Origin: Muscardinus avellanarius
Taxonomy: Eukaryota > Chordata > Mammalia > Rodentia > Gliridae
NCBI GenBank assembly: GCA_963383645.1
Contig: OY726566.1
Location: 100,307,802-100,371,801, forward strand
Direction: 5' to 3'
Length of the DNA: 64,000 nt
The notes under the pieces are model-generated. The model had not been told where the DNA came from. It saw only the letters and a program-made list of their open reading frames with translations, and made no database searches. Shown piece after piece: positions 43,106 to 55,237 of the stretch (the stretch's first letter is position 1; the number at the start of each line of letters is the position of its first letter). A program made the translations under genes and the position numbers.

Positions 43106-44265
43106 ACTAAGACAATGTGCCTTTGACTTCTACCTAAAGCTTACAATACCCTGTTAGGCCATAATTAAAGACACAGTTTTGAGGATAGAGCTGGAAAGGC
43201 AGGTTGCAGGCTGAAGTTAATAGAGGAGGCGCTGAAAGGTGAGAGAGGAGCGTGAAGAAAAACACTCCTTTTCCGTATGGTTTTGATGCCCTCTTTCTCT
43301 GGTGAAAGCTGGAGGTGGGTGGGTGAACATATGTTGATATGAGCTTTAGACGCTGCCAGAGTCCTTTCTCACCAGTGCATTCTTGATGATAAAGGATGGG
43401 ACCTTAGTTTCTTCCTACTTGTCTCAGGTGTTTTTAAGAGACATTTTTAGATCTAATACAGAATAATACTGGTGATGCTCACAGCCAGCTGGTTTTCCCT
43501 GGATGGCAGATTTTTCCAGGGATGCTTACTATTCTTGTTGGGGCTTGCACAATGCTCATTCCCACATTGTCCATTCAGTACCACTCACCCTGAGCAACGC
43601 CCTGAGGTTGGTAAACTTTGTCCTTTGAACTTGGCCTCTTCTAGTTAGTCTGTGTGTAACTCCAGGTTGAGTTAGAATTTACTTTTGTCATGACACTGAT
43701 AATGTGGGTTTGCCATAAGATCACCATTTTAGGCAACACACTGTATTTTTTAAAATCTTTTAAAGAAGGACATTTTAAAAATTCAAAGCCACAGATGTTG
43801 GTAATGATCTAATACCTTGGACCTGCAATTACTCCTTTCCTTCTGATGACTACTAATGCAGCATCCTGGAAGGGTATTGCGAGAATCTTAGTGTCTTTCA
43901 GGAATGAGCTTAAACTTTTATTATATTACTACTAGAGTCCCTGATGGTTTATTACTTGCTGTCTCTAATGTATTTGCAGCTGAAATGAGGTATATGCACA
44001 GGGAGACTGGCATAAGAGATATAAGATGTGGTCTGCAAAATCTCAGTAACTTAATTGGCACTATTTCTGTCGTAGACTCTTTTGAAACTCATACATTCTA
44101 AATTGTGATGATAATTGAGCCCAAATGTTGATAGCCCTCTAAAGTATAAGTTGTATTTTTAATAGAAGGTTTTCTATTAAAGTTATAGTTCTAGTTGAAA
44201 CAATTTTTTAAACCACCACCGTACCACATAATATAGAGAATGTGTAATTTGACATGAACTCTTAA
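43106..44265. other. Unique sequence
   Basis: No gene or clear interspersed repeat recognised. Confidence 0.4.
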
Positions 44266-44456
44266 GTGAACGTTGATAATCCCTTGGAGAGACCCTGAGT
44301 GCCGCCATTTCCATCTGGCTTCGTCGTGAATTCTGGGGCATGGACCCCGAGTCCTTCCACCATAGGCAGCTGGAGAAGTGGTCGGCTGAATCCGTCAAGG
44401 CTGACCATGTACAAACAATAAGACTACATCTTCACAGGCCCTCATATCATTCCTAA
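44266..44456 (+). other. Short coding-like open frame, identity unknown
   Basis: A plus-strand frame directly after a stop (tgataa near 44,271) reads about 60 codons to a taa at 44,454. It includes IWLRREFWGMDPESFHH and QLEKWSAE, with several CpG sites in AT-rich surroundings. It has no obvious polypyrimidine-AG acceptor, no start Met upstream of these residues and no recognised family. The opposite strand also has an open frame here. It could be a processed-pseudogene scrap or chance. Confidence 0.25.
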
Positions 44457-44459
44457 GTG

Positions 44460-45388
44460 TGTCACAAGACTTTCACTGCATGCTTCCTTCTCTTTCCTGG
44501 TAGAGTTGTTATGTTTCTCCTGGAGGCACAGGTACATTACTGAAGTGGTAGAGAGGAATGTCAGTTGGGGGGGTTCTGTCCAACTGTCCAAACTTCATGC
44601 TAGTGGTATTTTATGTCTAATACCTTTTTTAAAATTTTTGGCACAGGGGAGTCTTAGAAAAGACTGTGAGATACAGAATTTATTGATAAGAAGAGAAATG
44701 AATGGGCTTTATTTTGTTCCTCTCAGGGAGTCTAGAGGCTGTGAGAGGGAGCTCCAAGCCCATAGAAGTGAGAGAATACAATAGGAAAAGCTCTGGCCAA
44801 AGAGACATGAATCTGGGCCACTGAGAATGTGATGGGGCCACTTGGGTTCTCTGGTCTAAGCCAGGAATGAAAGGGGACTTTAGCCTGAGGTTTTGTGAAT
44901 TCTCACACTGGTCTATAACCTAATCTGCCTTAACCCTGTGCTGAATCCTGCAACCCCTGGCACAAAGTTTCTATCATGATTGGGAGAAGAGGTTGAAGCT
45001 GTTGTCATGAATCTTCTTTGACATGGGCCAAAGATCCTGGCCCTTGTCATTTACCATCCCCAGGTTAACTGATCCAGTCCAAAGACGCCTTTCATTTTTC
45101 TTTCCTATAACAATTCCTAGTCTCATCAACCTGCAAAAGTCTTTGAAGAGCAGTTTTTATAAGATAAACTATACTTCCAACTCTTTCTTTGTGCGGGTGA
45201 GTTTTTAGAGAGGTCCTATGCCTAGCTGAAGGTGACTGAGGGGATTAGTGGTTAGAATCAAGTTTCTTGACTAGGAGATCGTTTTAATATGCTATGCTTC
45301 TCTCTAGATTAAATTATTTATAAATTAAATTATTCCCCCAATATATGGTGTCTTTAGGCTTATTGCCCTTGTGCCCTTAAAATCAACC
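44460..45388. other. Unique sequence
   Basis: No gene or repeat recognised. Confidence 0.4.
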
Positions 45389-45390
45389 TC

Positions 45391-45604
45391 TGAGCCGGGC
45401 ATGGTGGTGCACGCTTGTAATCCCAGCACTTGGGAGGCTGAGACAAAAGAATTCGAGTTCATGGACAGCCTCAGCTACTTTGTGAGGCCCTTTGCAACTC
45501 AGTGAGACCCTGTTTCAAAATAAAGAATAAAAAATAGGGCTAGGAGTGTAGATTAGAGGTAGAATGCCTCTGGGTTCCAGCCCCAGTACTGCACACACAC
45601 ACAC
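45391..45604 (+). mobile_element. B1-dID SINE, full length
   Basis: gagccgggcatggtggtgca, linker tttcaaaataaagaataaaa, ID-like part ggctaggagtgtagattaga, end gttccagccccagtactgc with a short CA tail. Confidence 0.92.
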
Positions 45605-45605
45605 A

Positions 45606-46555
45606 AAAATCTCAACCTTTGAGTCTTGGAATGAGGAGACAGAATACTTGAGTTATGGACACTGAACATTCTAAAGTTCTGTGAGGTATGCCACATTTAT
45701 TACTCCCCTCCAGCCAGTCCTACAGATATATGACAAGACATTTCATGGAGTTTTGTTGAAATGAACCATGATAAAATGAGTGGAATTGTGACAACACCCC
45801 GTATCCCCTGATGACTTAGGTTTTACCACCTTGCCCCAGGTAGGACGTGAAATGGGTGTGGGAACAGGAGGTTAGGCACCTCCCATGTAAGACAGGGAGA
45901 GGAAAACTGGCTCTTGCCTGTTGTTCTCATTACCAGTTCCTTCCCATCAGTGTATAACAGCAAACAGCCTGTTGAAGCACCATTTCAAATCATCAGCCTT
46001 CCGTCCCGATGCTTCTCAGGTCAGCAGAGCTGCCTTTTATTCTTTCTCAGGGGATGAAGCTTTTCTGTCATTGAAACATATCCAGGTAAAGTCATTTGTT
46101 CTTAGTGTTTTAGCCCAAAGGAATTGAAAACTAGTGGTATTGAATGGCTAGCCCATCAACCATTCTGCACAACACTGTATAACAGCTACTACAGATATGT
46201 TGGGGGAAGAAAATCAGCCCATGGCTGAGAAACACTTACCAAGCATCCTTTTATACAAGCTATACAGGCTGTTCTGCCCCATTAATTAGACAAGTATCAG
46301 GTGAACCGCTATAATCAGGGAGCTGATAAAGGGACAGAAAATAAGGTAGGACATGTGATTCTAGCTCACGGGAGCTAAAAACAATCTGTCTGGGGAGATC
46401 AAACTCACCCAAAGAAGGCAACTCAACAGAAAGTATTCTAATGACAGGTTAACTAAGACAGTGTACACAGAATCAATGCTAGCCGAATAAGCTAATTTCT
46501 GAGACTACACTGCATAGCTGGGGGAGATGGATTGAGCTCTCCAAGAAAATCATGG
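45606..46555. other. Unique sequence
   Basis: No gene or clear repeat recognised. Confidence 0.4.
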
Positions 46556-46559
46556 TGAC

Positions 46560-47460
46560 CAGAAGAGTTTAGATTCATCCTGAGAGGAGAAAGACCCCAC
46601 TGAAGGATGTTTTATTGGAGAAGGATATGATCTCTCAATGAGAAAGATCACAGTGGCTGCTGGATGGAGCCCTTGGAGGGTTTGTGAAGAAGAATGGTAA
46701 CTTAGCTTTGAGCAGGATCACTCTGGCTCCCATGGTGAATATATACTGGGGATGAGAAGAGGTCAGTGGCAGAGAGACCAGCTTTTGCAATAATGTAAGC
46801 AAAAAATAACAGGTTTTGACCAAGAAGAGATAATATGGAGATTGTGAGAGGGAGTTAAATTCTGTCAATGTTTTGAGAGTTCACTCAATAGGATTTGCTA
46901 ACGGACAAGATATGCGGTGAGAAATAAAAGTCAAGGCTGGCCCCAAGGCTTTGGGCCTAAGCTGCTGTAAGGCTGGAATTGTCATCTACTGAGATGGGGA
47001 AGGTGGCAGATGGGGTTGGATTTATGGGGACAATGTTGGGTGTGTTAATTTTGGGATGTCTTTTAGATGTCCCAGTGGAGATATTAAGTAGGCGAGAGGA
47101 TTATAAGTGTGGAGTTCAATGTGAAGTGAAGACTAGAAGCATAAATTTGGAAGTCTCTGGCATATAGATGGTCTTTAAAGCCACAGACTAGATGATATCA
47201 CCGAGGGAATAAATGTAAGTAGAAAAGATAAGTGTTGGGCTGAGTCCTGGGACACATCCAAGTTAAGAGGTCAAGGAAATAATGAAGAAACAGCAAAGCA
47301 GATGGAAAAGCTGTGGTCTGTGGGTTAGTAGGAAAACTACTACAGTGCAGAGCTTGGAAGCCATGTGGGTAAAGCATTCCATGGTGGGCAAATGTTATAT
47401 TTATGACAAATGCTGTTGATGGGGTAGAAAAACAGAGAATGATGACCTTGGATTTTTCTT
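46560..47460 (-). repeat. L2 LINE, antisense, region encoding reverse transcriptase
   Basis: Antisense L2 landmarks: gagcaggatcactctggctc, agttcactcaataggatttgc, cccaaggctttgggcctaag, ctactgagatggggaaggtg, ttttgggatgtcttttagatg, tcccagtggagatattaagt, ctggcatatagatggtcttt, aaagccacagactagatgat, gagtcctgggacacatccaa. It overlaps the 38-kb L2 near the tttgctgg/cagactg motif and extends further into the L2 5' direction. It has decayed beyond coding. Confidence 0.72.
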
Positions 47461-47831
47461 AGTGGTCCTTGTGTTTACATATCTCTGTGTCTCTGCCATT
47501 TCTTTGGTCTAATCTATCTGCTGTCTCAGGCAAGGCCTCCTTCTTCTCCCATTGGGACATTTCCCCATGGGGCTGTGTTCTTTGGATTGGCTGTCTCCCA
47601 CATTCTCGGGACACTAGCTGCACCTCTTTCTGTGAGTAGAGGGTGACTTTTTGGCCGGGAACCTCCATCTAACCAACTCTGGCCTTCACATCTCTTGCTC
47701 CAAGCCAATCTAGTCCAACTCATGGTTCTGAGTAATCTTGTGTTGATGTCCGTGATCACCCAAATCTAGATATACAGTTTTGTTCAGTAATATGTAATGT
47801 AGGTGGTAGTTATCTAAGTAAATATTTTTGT

Positions 47832-48031
47832 TTTGGTACTAGGGATTGAACTGAGGGGCATTCTACCTCTGAGCCACCCCTGGCCCTGTTTTTTATTCTC
47901 AATTTTGAAACAAGGTGTCACTAAGTTGCAGAGGGCCTCACTAAATAGCTGAGGCTAGCCACAAAACTGCGATCCTCCTGTCTCAGCCTCCCAAGTCCAG
48001 GTATTCCAAGTGTGTGCCACCGTGCCTGGCT
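47832..48031 (-). mobile_element. B1-dID SINE, full length
   Basis: Antisense: ggtactagggattgaactga, ctacctctgagccaccc, linker ttttttattctcaattttga, B1 part ending gccaccgtgcctggct. Confidence 0.9.
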
Positions 48032-48034
48032 TTC

Positions 48035-49675
48035 CAAGTATTTCTAATTTCCTCCAAATTACTCAAGTAGTACATTAAATTTGTAAAATGTTAGAACATG
48101 CCCACAAACAAAAGGAAGAAATTCTCAATAGACCACCCTTATTTGGGTGACTATTAACATCCTATGGTTCGTTTAAGTACTGACACACACACATGTGAAT
48201 ATATATGTTGAATTGAGACATGTTGTTCACTCACACTAATCAGTGACCCTGTAACTCCACACTTCCCTGTGAACCCCCCTTTCCTCTGCACACAGATCCC
48301 TTTGTTCCTCAGCCCTGTAGCTCCTTTCAGAGAAGGGCCATCAACTTAGATACACATGGCAGTGTCACATGACTGCCCAAGGTCCTGCACACGCTGTTTT
48401 TAAATTATAGAAATCTACAGTGTGTGCACACAGGTGGCTCATGGTTGAGTTTGTCCAGAGAATAGAGGCATGAAGTGCAGGTCCGTTTAGATATTGCCTG
48501 CAACTCTGGTCTTCCATGTAAAAATGCAACTATTTCCCATTTTACCTACAGCATGTAAAATGTGTCAGGTTGCCTTTGCATATCCTTCTCTTGAGCATGT
48601 TGCAAACTGAATTCCATTTAACTGGCCCAAGTGCTTCATTCGGCATTTTGAGAATCGATATATTCTGCTCCTCTGGTGCTCATTTTTCTCCTTGCTGGAT
48701 GACACAGTTCTGATAGGTCACAGGGCTCTTCCTTTACTCAAACCAAAGATTCCTTGGCTGAAGAATTGTCCCCATTCATTTGTAGGAAATTTCCAAGCCC
48801 TTTCGCTGCTCCTAGCAGATCAGCAATCCCAGGGGATGGCCCAGAATGAACACCTATTTTTTCCCCCATGCTTCTCAGTTATATATCCAGCTTTAAAAAT
48901 TTTCTGGTGCTGAAAACAGTATTAGATGCGGACATTCATATGGCTCGATTCCGTGTTAGTTGGCGGGCTTGGACCAGTCTTAGATTACTCACGATTCATG
49001 TAGGTGTTGAGGTTTCCATTTTCCACCCTCTCTGCTTCCCCAGCAAGCCCTTTGTCACAGCAAAGCACAGCTACTTTGGGTTCATAATTCCCTTTCTGGT
49101 GTCAGCAATCTCTTATTTGGCTTTTCTGCCTATGAAACCAAATGCGCCCACGCAATCATTAGCAAGTGTGGGAATTGTTAGGAGCTGAATATTTATTGTA
49201 CACCCACAAATTTTTTTTTAGGTGCTATGTAGAACATGTTTGCCAGGGGATCAATTTGGTCTAAGATGCCAGAGGAAATTAATTAGCATTTGAGAGAAAT
49301 GGTCACATTCAATGACCTCCTGACCATATTGGTTAGGACAGGAGGGCTGAAGGCGTCCAGGAGGGGAAGCTAGGGCAGGCGCCTCCTGGTGCCCACAATG
49401 GGCCACAGCTGGGTGGGGGCTGGACCCAGTCTGTGTCCACTATTCTAGGAAGGTATCTTCCCCAGACTGCAGAAAGAGGAAGCCTGCAGAGGAAGCTAAG
49501 CCCTCAGGGAGGAAGCAGAAGAGTCTCCAAAATTGCCCAGTATTTCTTTGGCCTTGCTCCACACAAAGATGGGCTAGAAACAAGTGAGGGGTTTCTGGAG
49601 AGTCCCTGGGAATGTGGGAGACTTCTTTAGGATGTGACCCAGATGCAGCACAGGCTTCTAGCCAGGCCAATGTGC
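48035..49675. other. Unique region; possible conserved non-coding blocks
   Basis: No exon recognised. 48,660-49,330 is free of recognisable repeats and has the balanced composition and homeodomain-type motifs (ttaattagcatttg) typical of conserved elements; unproven. Confidence 0.4.
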
Positions 49676-49855
49676 ACTTGAAACCCAGCTCTGCAACTTC
49701 TTAGGAACAGATATTGGGTAAGATATAACATCTCGAAGCCTCTATTTTCTTGTCTGAAAAATGGGGCATATTATTACCTCCACATAGGCCTATTTTGCAG
49801 CTTAGAAACATAGTATGTTGAAAAGCTGATACCATGCCTGACCCACAGAAGATGG
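49675..49855 (-). repeat. MIR ancient SINE, antisense
   Basis: cttgaaacccagctctgcaac, gggtaagatataacatctcga, agcctctattttcttgtctg, aaaaatggggcatattatta, cctccacataggcctatttt and accatgcctgacccacag follow the antisense MIR consensus well. Confidence 0.8.
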
Positions 49856-49859
49856 TATG

Positions 49860-51065
49860 GCTCTTGGTGGTCGGTTCTGATTATATACTTTTGGTCACTT
49901 TTGGGAGGAGGCTGAAGAAGATGAATCCTGGGGGCCAGTTACCCCAGGCAAAGTCTCAAAGAAGATGCATAACCAAATGCCTTGACAATAGAAGGGAAAA
50001 ATACCTGCTTTTGAGTATGTAAAGATCTAGAAGGAGATAGGAGAAAAATGGCAGGGTGGGAGGGAACAGTATTTTGAGGCTTTTACTAGTGGTGGTGATG
50101 GGGGCAAATCTCACTAATTATGACTCTGGCTGTCCTTACCCCAGGTGGCCACAGAGGTCACCATCCCAAGGACCCTTCTCCAACGCCTCTTTACAAGTCA
50201 ATAATAGTGTGAAGCTCCAGGAAATACAGGTACTTAGCATTCAGAGCCACGTGTATGCTGTGTCCTATAGGAGGAAAGCACTTGATGTAGGTAATTAAAA
50301 GTGTCAGCTCCTTATCCAGAAGAGGGTTCTATTAAATTATGTACAGTAAATATTTTTGCAAGTTGGAACTCTGAAGAAGACTTATTGATCTGTGGCAAGC
50401 TGCCAGCAGCTGGCAAAGATTTGGAAGATGGTTCTCAGTCCAGGGCCAGTCCTAGGAGGGGTGGGAAGAAAACCATCCAAAGGATCTTTTGTTTAACCTT
50501 CGTCTTTGCTTCCTGCAGGGTGCCGGCAGTCTCTCTGGGCAGGAATGCAGAGCCCATAGCATACAGTGACATAAACCACTTGGGCGGTGCAGCCTCTGGG
50601 ATCCTGAGCCAGCCATAGCAGCACAGGTGCTCTGGGGTCAGGCTGGATAGAGCCTTGGATAAGGACATTTAGGTCAGAAGTACACATGAGCCTGGTCCAG
50701 CTGGAGGGGACAGGTGGCTCTGTTAAGGGGGAGGACAAAGGGGATGGTGCTACCTGGACACTCAGCTCAGATGCATCCTCAAAGCTCCCAACCTGACCTG
50801 TGTGTGCCCTGAGGTCCTCGCCTACTTCCACCCCTACTGCCAGCACCCATGGCTTCCCTTCTCCCATGCCCTCCTGCAGTGCTGGGCACTGGCACGGGCT
50901 TACTGACATCTGTAGTTAGTTGGGTCTTGAGAACAGAGATAGGAGGTGAAGCCGGGTGGGAGCCAGTCCTTCTTCATGGTTTTGGATCTGTCCAATTGGA
51001 AAGGTACCCTGTGGAGGAGCTGAAAGTGTTACCCAAGTGCCCACAGCTTCACTACCTCCTACTAG
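49860..51065. other. Unique sequence
   Basis: No gene recognised; several frames of 60-138 codons overlap on both strands without known domains. Confidence 0.4.
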
Positions 51066-51069
51066 CTCA

Positions 51070-51178
51070 CAGTCTCTCTTCCCTCTGTCTTGTTCTCGGC
51101 AGCATTCCCAGTTCTTAGAACACTTCTTGGCACATTGTAGATGTTCAGTAAACATTTGTTGAATGAATGAATGAAAGA
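51070..51178 (+). repeat. L2 3' end
   Basis: ctctgtcttgttctcggcag, cattcccagttcttagaaca, cttcttggcacattgtagat and gttcagtaaacatttgttga plus (atga)n match the L2 3' terminus, including its characteristic short tandem end. Confidence 0.75.
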
Positions 51179-51179
51179 C

Positions 51180-52440
51180 TCCTTGCTTCTTTATCTAGAT
51201 TTGGTTGTTCTAAGGAGATCTCCAGGGCTGGAGCAGAGGGCTAGGTGGAGAAAAGGCTCTTGGTGCTGACCTCATGTGTAGAGGCATGCAGTGGGGATTG
51301 CCCCAGGACCTGACATCTAGATGGATGCCTTCTGCCATTTAGGAAGTCCTGACAGCTGGGCAGTAGGACAGAAGGAATAGCCCAAAACAAAAGAATGAGT
51401 AGCTGGGGACAACATGAAGTCAGAAGCCACCCTGGGGTAAGATGGATGGTGCCCGCAGCTCACTCTCCTCTCTCCATCCCAATCTCCTGGTGGTTCCTGG
51501 CCTCCCCCTTTCCTCTTCCCTTTGTTCTTTGCTCCAGTGGTCCTAGATCAATGGAGACCTGGCACAGTCCAAGGAAGTTCCTTGGTTTCTCTTCTCTCTT
51601 TCTTCCTGCTGCCTGGCACTTTGCAGATCTGCGGCTCATTTGCACCTTCAGTGGTTAGAGAGGAGCAGAAGAAAGGAACCCAGAAATGGAGATGTTGGCT
51701 GCTCATTAGTAACTGCTGTGGGGTGCGTGAAGCTTGTGAACACAGTTGTAATGCAGCCTGTGGCTGAGGGTTGCTAGTCTCTTCCTCTTTAAGCTTCTCG
51801 TTGCCTAGCCTCTCCCCCATTAGCACAGCAGGATGGAATCTCGTCTGTATTCCCAAAGAGAGTCATGGCCTTTGCTGCGGTTCAGGTGGGCATTTCAGGT
51901 GAGCAGCCTGGGTAATATGTGAGAGAGGGAGCTGCAGCAGTGCTGGGTGTGTCCTGGAGGTTCTGAGACCACTGTGTTCTTTTTTTGTTCGTGTTGTTTT
52001 TCTTTCCAATCTGGGAAAACTTGCTAATTTTCCTCCCCATATCTGTGGGAGAAGAGAGCTGGCTCTGCGCTTGAGGTTTAGTTCTCTGTGGGGAGCCACT
52101 CCCTGGCTGTTTAAAGAAGGCTTTATGCTTTGCAGCTTTAGATCAGTTCACATGATGAAACACCATCTCACTACTGACAATTGTAATTTAAAATGTTTGA
52201 CAGTCTTTTCAGCTGAAAAAGAGTAATCATCACTTGCCATAGGCAGGCTTGGAGAGCTGCTATTACTCTGCAGAGCAGACTGGGAGAATCTGGTGGGCCC
52301 CGCCCTGGTCCTCAAGGGCCCTGTGACATCCTTTGAGGCTCTTCCTCATCCTCCTTGACCGGCTTTCCACCCACCTTGACTGCTCCCCTCCCAGCCCCCA
52401 GGTCCCCACCCTCCCAGACTCAGTTCTGCCCTAGCTCACC
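51180..52440. other. Unique sequence
   Basis: No gene recognised. Frames around 51.4-51.9 kb overlap on opposite strands. Confidence 0.4.
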
Positions 52441-52442
52441 AT

Positions 52443-52625
52443 TTTCTTTCTTTTTTATTTATTTATTTATTTTTATTGGTGCACTGTATTCATACATCAT
52501 AGTAGGATACATACTTTTGTAGACATACATGCACACTTTTCCCAGTCAGCCCCCACCCAATCTCCACCCCATTCTCTCCCTATCCCTCCCTCCCATGCTT
52601 GGCTTAGTAGTTGACATCTAGTATT
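52443..52625 (-). mobile_element. L1 3'UTR with tail
   Basis: Plus-strand ttatttttattggtgcactg, tattcatacatcatagtagg, tagacatacatgcacacttt and cccatgcttggcttagtag is antisense L1 3'UTR related to the ends at 34.9 and 58.1 kb. Confidence 0.75.
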
Positions 52626-52789
52626 ATGGCAATTTATCTAAAATTAAAAATGATAATCTCACATAACAGTTTCATTTGTCTGATACCAAGCTTTTGATGA
52701 CTTAAAGATAACATTTCAATATTTCTTTTTGCTTTCTTTCTTACCAGAGAATATTTTTTTTCTATTTTTTAGGTGAAACTATCATATAT

Positions 52790-53425
52790 TTATATATTTA
52801 TTTTTCAGAAAAAATCTATCCTAATATGGAATATGGACTCTAGGTACCCAAAACGGTCTTGAAAAAGAACAAAGCTAGAAGATATATATTTTCTGATTTC
52901 AAACCATATAAAGCTACAATAATTGAAACAGTGTAGTACTATTCTAAAGGCAGATATATAAACCATTGGAGTTAAATAAAAGCCTAGAGCTAAATTCTTC
53001 CCTATATTGTCAAGTTATTTTTGACAAGGTTTCCACGAACATTTGGTGGTGGATATATTAATCTTTTAACTAAATATTGTTAAAAAATAATAATTACATG
53101 GAAAAGAATAAAATTGGACCCTTACCTAATACATATACAAATATTAACTCAAAATAGATAATAGACCTAAATATAAATCTTAAGACTATAAACTTTTAGG
53201 AGAAAATCTGGGTCATTAAATCTCACAACATTGAAATTGGCAGTGATTTCTTGGTTATGATTTCAATGGCACAGGCAACAGAGGAGTATACAAACTCCCT
53301 AAAAAATAAAAAAAATATTGTATATCCAAAGACAATGTAAACAGAGTTAACAGTTATTAATAGAATGGTATAAAATATTTCCAAATGCTATATCTGAAGG
53401 TATATTAATATTCCAACTAGAAATC
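52790..53425 (+). repeat. Ancient L1 ORF2 fragment
   Basis: Translation contains KKNKARRYIFSDFKPYKA, the decayed counterpart of the ORF2p [18 protein letters not shown] region, then ...YSKGRYINHWS, with many stops. The downstream tataaaatatttccaaatgc, tatatctgaaggtatattaat also fits ancient L1. Orientation is opposite to the flanking younger L1 pieces. Confidence 0.75.
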
Positions 53426-53548
53426 CTAGAAATTAACGACAATAAAGGCAAACAATGCCCTTTAGAGTTAGGTAAAAGACTAACATAAATAATGAATCTC
53501 CACAGATAACCAATCTTAGTTGTCTGTTGGATGGAAACTCTTGTTTCT

Positions 53549-54433
53549 CTAGTTCTGGAGTGTGTTACCTATTTCTTCTTTGTAGTTAATCTCTTTGAGT
53601 ATTTTCTCTAGTGCTGGTTTTGAAGACATAAATTCCTTCAGTTTCTGTTTGTCATGGAAGCTTCTTATTTCTCCATCTAATTTGATAGAAAGTTTTGCTG
53701 GGTAGGAGATATTTGGCTGGAAGTTGTTTTCTTTCAGAGTTTGGAATATGTTACTCCAAGCCCTTCTGGCTCTCATAACTTGGTTTGGGAAGTCTGGAGT
53801 GATTCTAATTGGTTTGCCTCTGAATGTCACTTGGCCCTTTGCTTTTGTTGCCTTGAAGATTCTCTGCTTGGCTTCCACATTGGTCATTTTGACAATTATG
53901 TGGCGTGGGGATCCTCTTCTCCGATCCTGTCTAAAGGGAGTTCTATAAGTTTCCTGGACCTGTGTATCGACCTCTTGCTCTATGTCTGGAAAATTTTCTG
54001 CTATTACTTCCTTGAAGAGATTGTTGATCCCTTTGGTTTCACATTCTTTTCCCTCCTCTATTCCAATTATTCTTAGGTTAGCTCTCTTAAAATGGGCCCA
54101 TATTTCTTCAATGTCAGATTCCTGCTGTCGGATATTTTTTTCTAGATTAGAAACTATGCGTTCATTTTTGGAATGATGATCTTCTAAGAGCGAGATTCTG
54201 TTCTCCATGTGTTCTAATCGGTTGTTTGTGCTTTGAATTGAGGCCTTTACTTTATTAATTGCATCCTTTATCTCTTTTTGGCTCTCTCTGAGTTCTTTTC
54301 AAAGCACCTCTATTATTTCTACAGTTATTTTCCTGATTTGCTCTTCAAGAAATCTCTGATTTTCTGTTTTATCGGGTTCTGATATTGTGGGGTTGTGGGC
54401 ATTTATTGCTCCAGTATTATTCCTCTTTCCCAT
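53549..54433 (-). pseudogene. L1 ORF1p pseudogene, single in-frame stop
   Basis: Encodes the L1 RNA-binding chaperone ORF1p, which trimerises and coats L1 RNA. The ATG at 54,433 opens a 294-codon frame, close to full length for rodent ORF1p. It is broken once by a TGA at 54,301-54,299, and the rest (Met at 54,208, 219 codons) is open. Visible parts: an N-terminal coiled coil (heptad-like region around ENRISLLEDHHSKNERIVS), an RRM-like segment with LRIIGIEEG, and a C-terminal domain with SPRHIIVKM and RGKPIRITPDF. One nonsense change suggests a young copy; not expected to yield full-length protein. Confidence 0.92.
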
Positions 54434-54485
54434 GATTTCGGATGTTTGTGCCTTCTCTGGGTTCTTCCCTTGGGTCACTATGACT

Positions 54486-55237
54486 TCACTTAAGGTGTTC
54501 TGGATCTCGAGTCAGTAGTATCTCAGACCCCACTACTCCTTTACTGGGTTTTATCACAGAGTCTCCGACCCAGAGAGTCGATAGAGGCTGCTTATACTGT
54601 GGGGGGTGCCAGGTTGCACGTTCTCCTATGGTGTGATATCTCTGCCACCGCCCCTCCCCAACTGGGTCAAGTCCCAGGGGGTACAGTACTGGGATTTCTC
54701 CTCTGTGGCCCGCAATTTTACTCACTGTTCTTGAGTACGCAGATGTAGCTGTACTGGCCTCGCTGAATTCGGTGCTGCTGCCGCCGGTGGCAATATGGCG
54801 CCGCTACTACGCCCTCGGCTGTGGGGCTAGTGTTTTTCTTCTTGGTTTTGGTTTCCACTCTGATTCCCTGCAGCGTGTGCTGAGCTCGGCGACTGGGAGC
54901 TTTAGATGCTCTCTGCGTGGAGAAATCCCGCCTGGCTGTTCCGCAGTGGCTCACCTCGGCTTGCTGTAGCCGTCCCGTGAATTCGCCGGTGCCGCCGGCA
55001 GTATGGCGCTGCTTCCGCGTCTGCCGCGTCCTCGGGCGTGAGGCCGGTTATCTCCTCTGTGGCTCTGTTCTCAGTCCACTTTCTCTCTGGAGTCTGGTGA
55101 TTTTTTGTTTCACTGGTGATGGTGTTTTCTGGCTTTGAAAGGCGCTGATTTTGTGGTAATGGAGATTTGTTGTTAGCGGGGCTCTTAAGCTCCGCTTTTC
55201 TCGGTTGCCATCTTCCCGGAAGTCCCACCATTTTCAT
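54486..55237 (-). promoter_or_regulatory. L1 5'UTR / internal promoter with monomer-like repeats
   Basis: The region upstream of ORF1 is much richer in CpG than its surroundings. It holds YY1-like CCAT motifs: sense gcgccatattg near 54,795, gcgccatactg near 55,005, and gaagatggc near 55,210. L1 5'UTRs act as internal pol II promoters; activity of this copy is not known. Small open frames here (up to 111 codons) are 5'UTR translation. Confidence 0.65.

Noticed and set aside
53724..54176. Plus-strand frames of 64-111 codons
   Set aside because: Antisense shadows of L1 ORF1.
54486..55237. Frames of 65-111 codons on both strands in the CpG-rich block
   Set aside because: They lie in the L1 5'UTR; CpG-richness comes from the L1 promoter, not from a gene CpG island.
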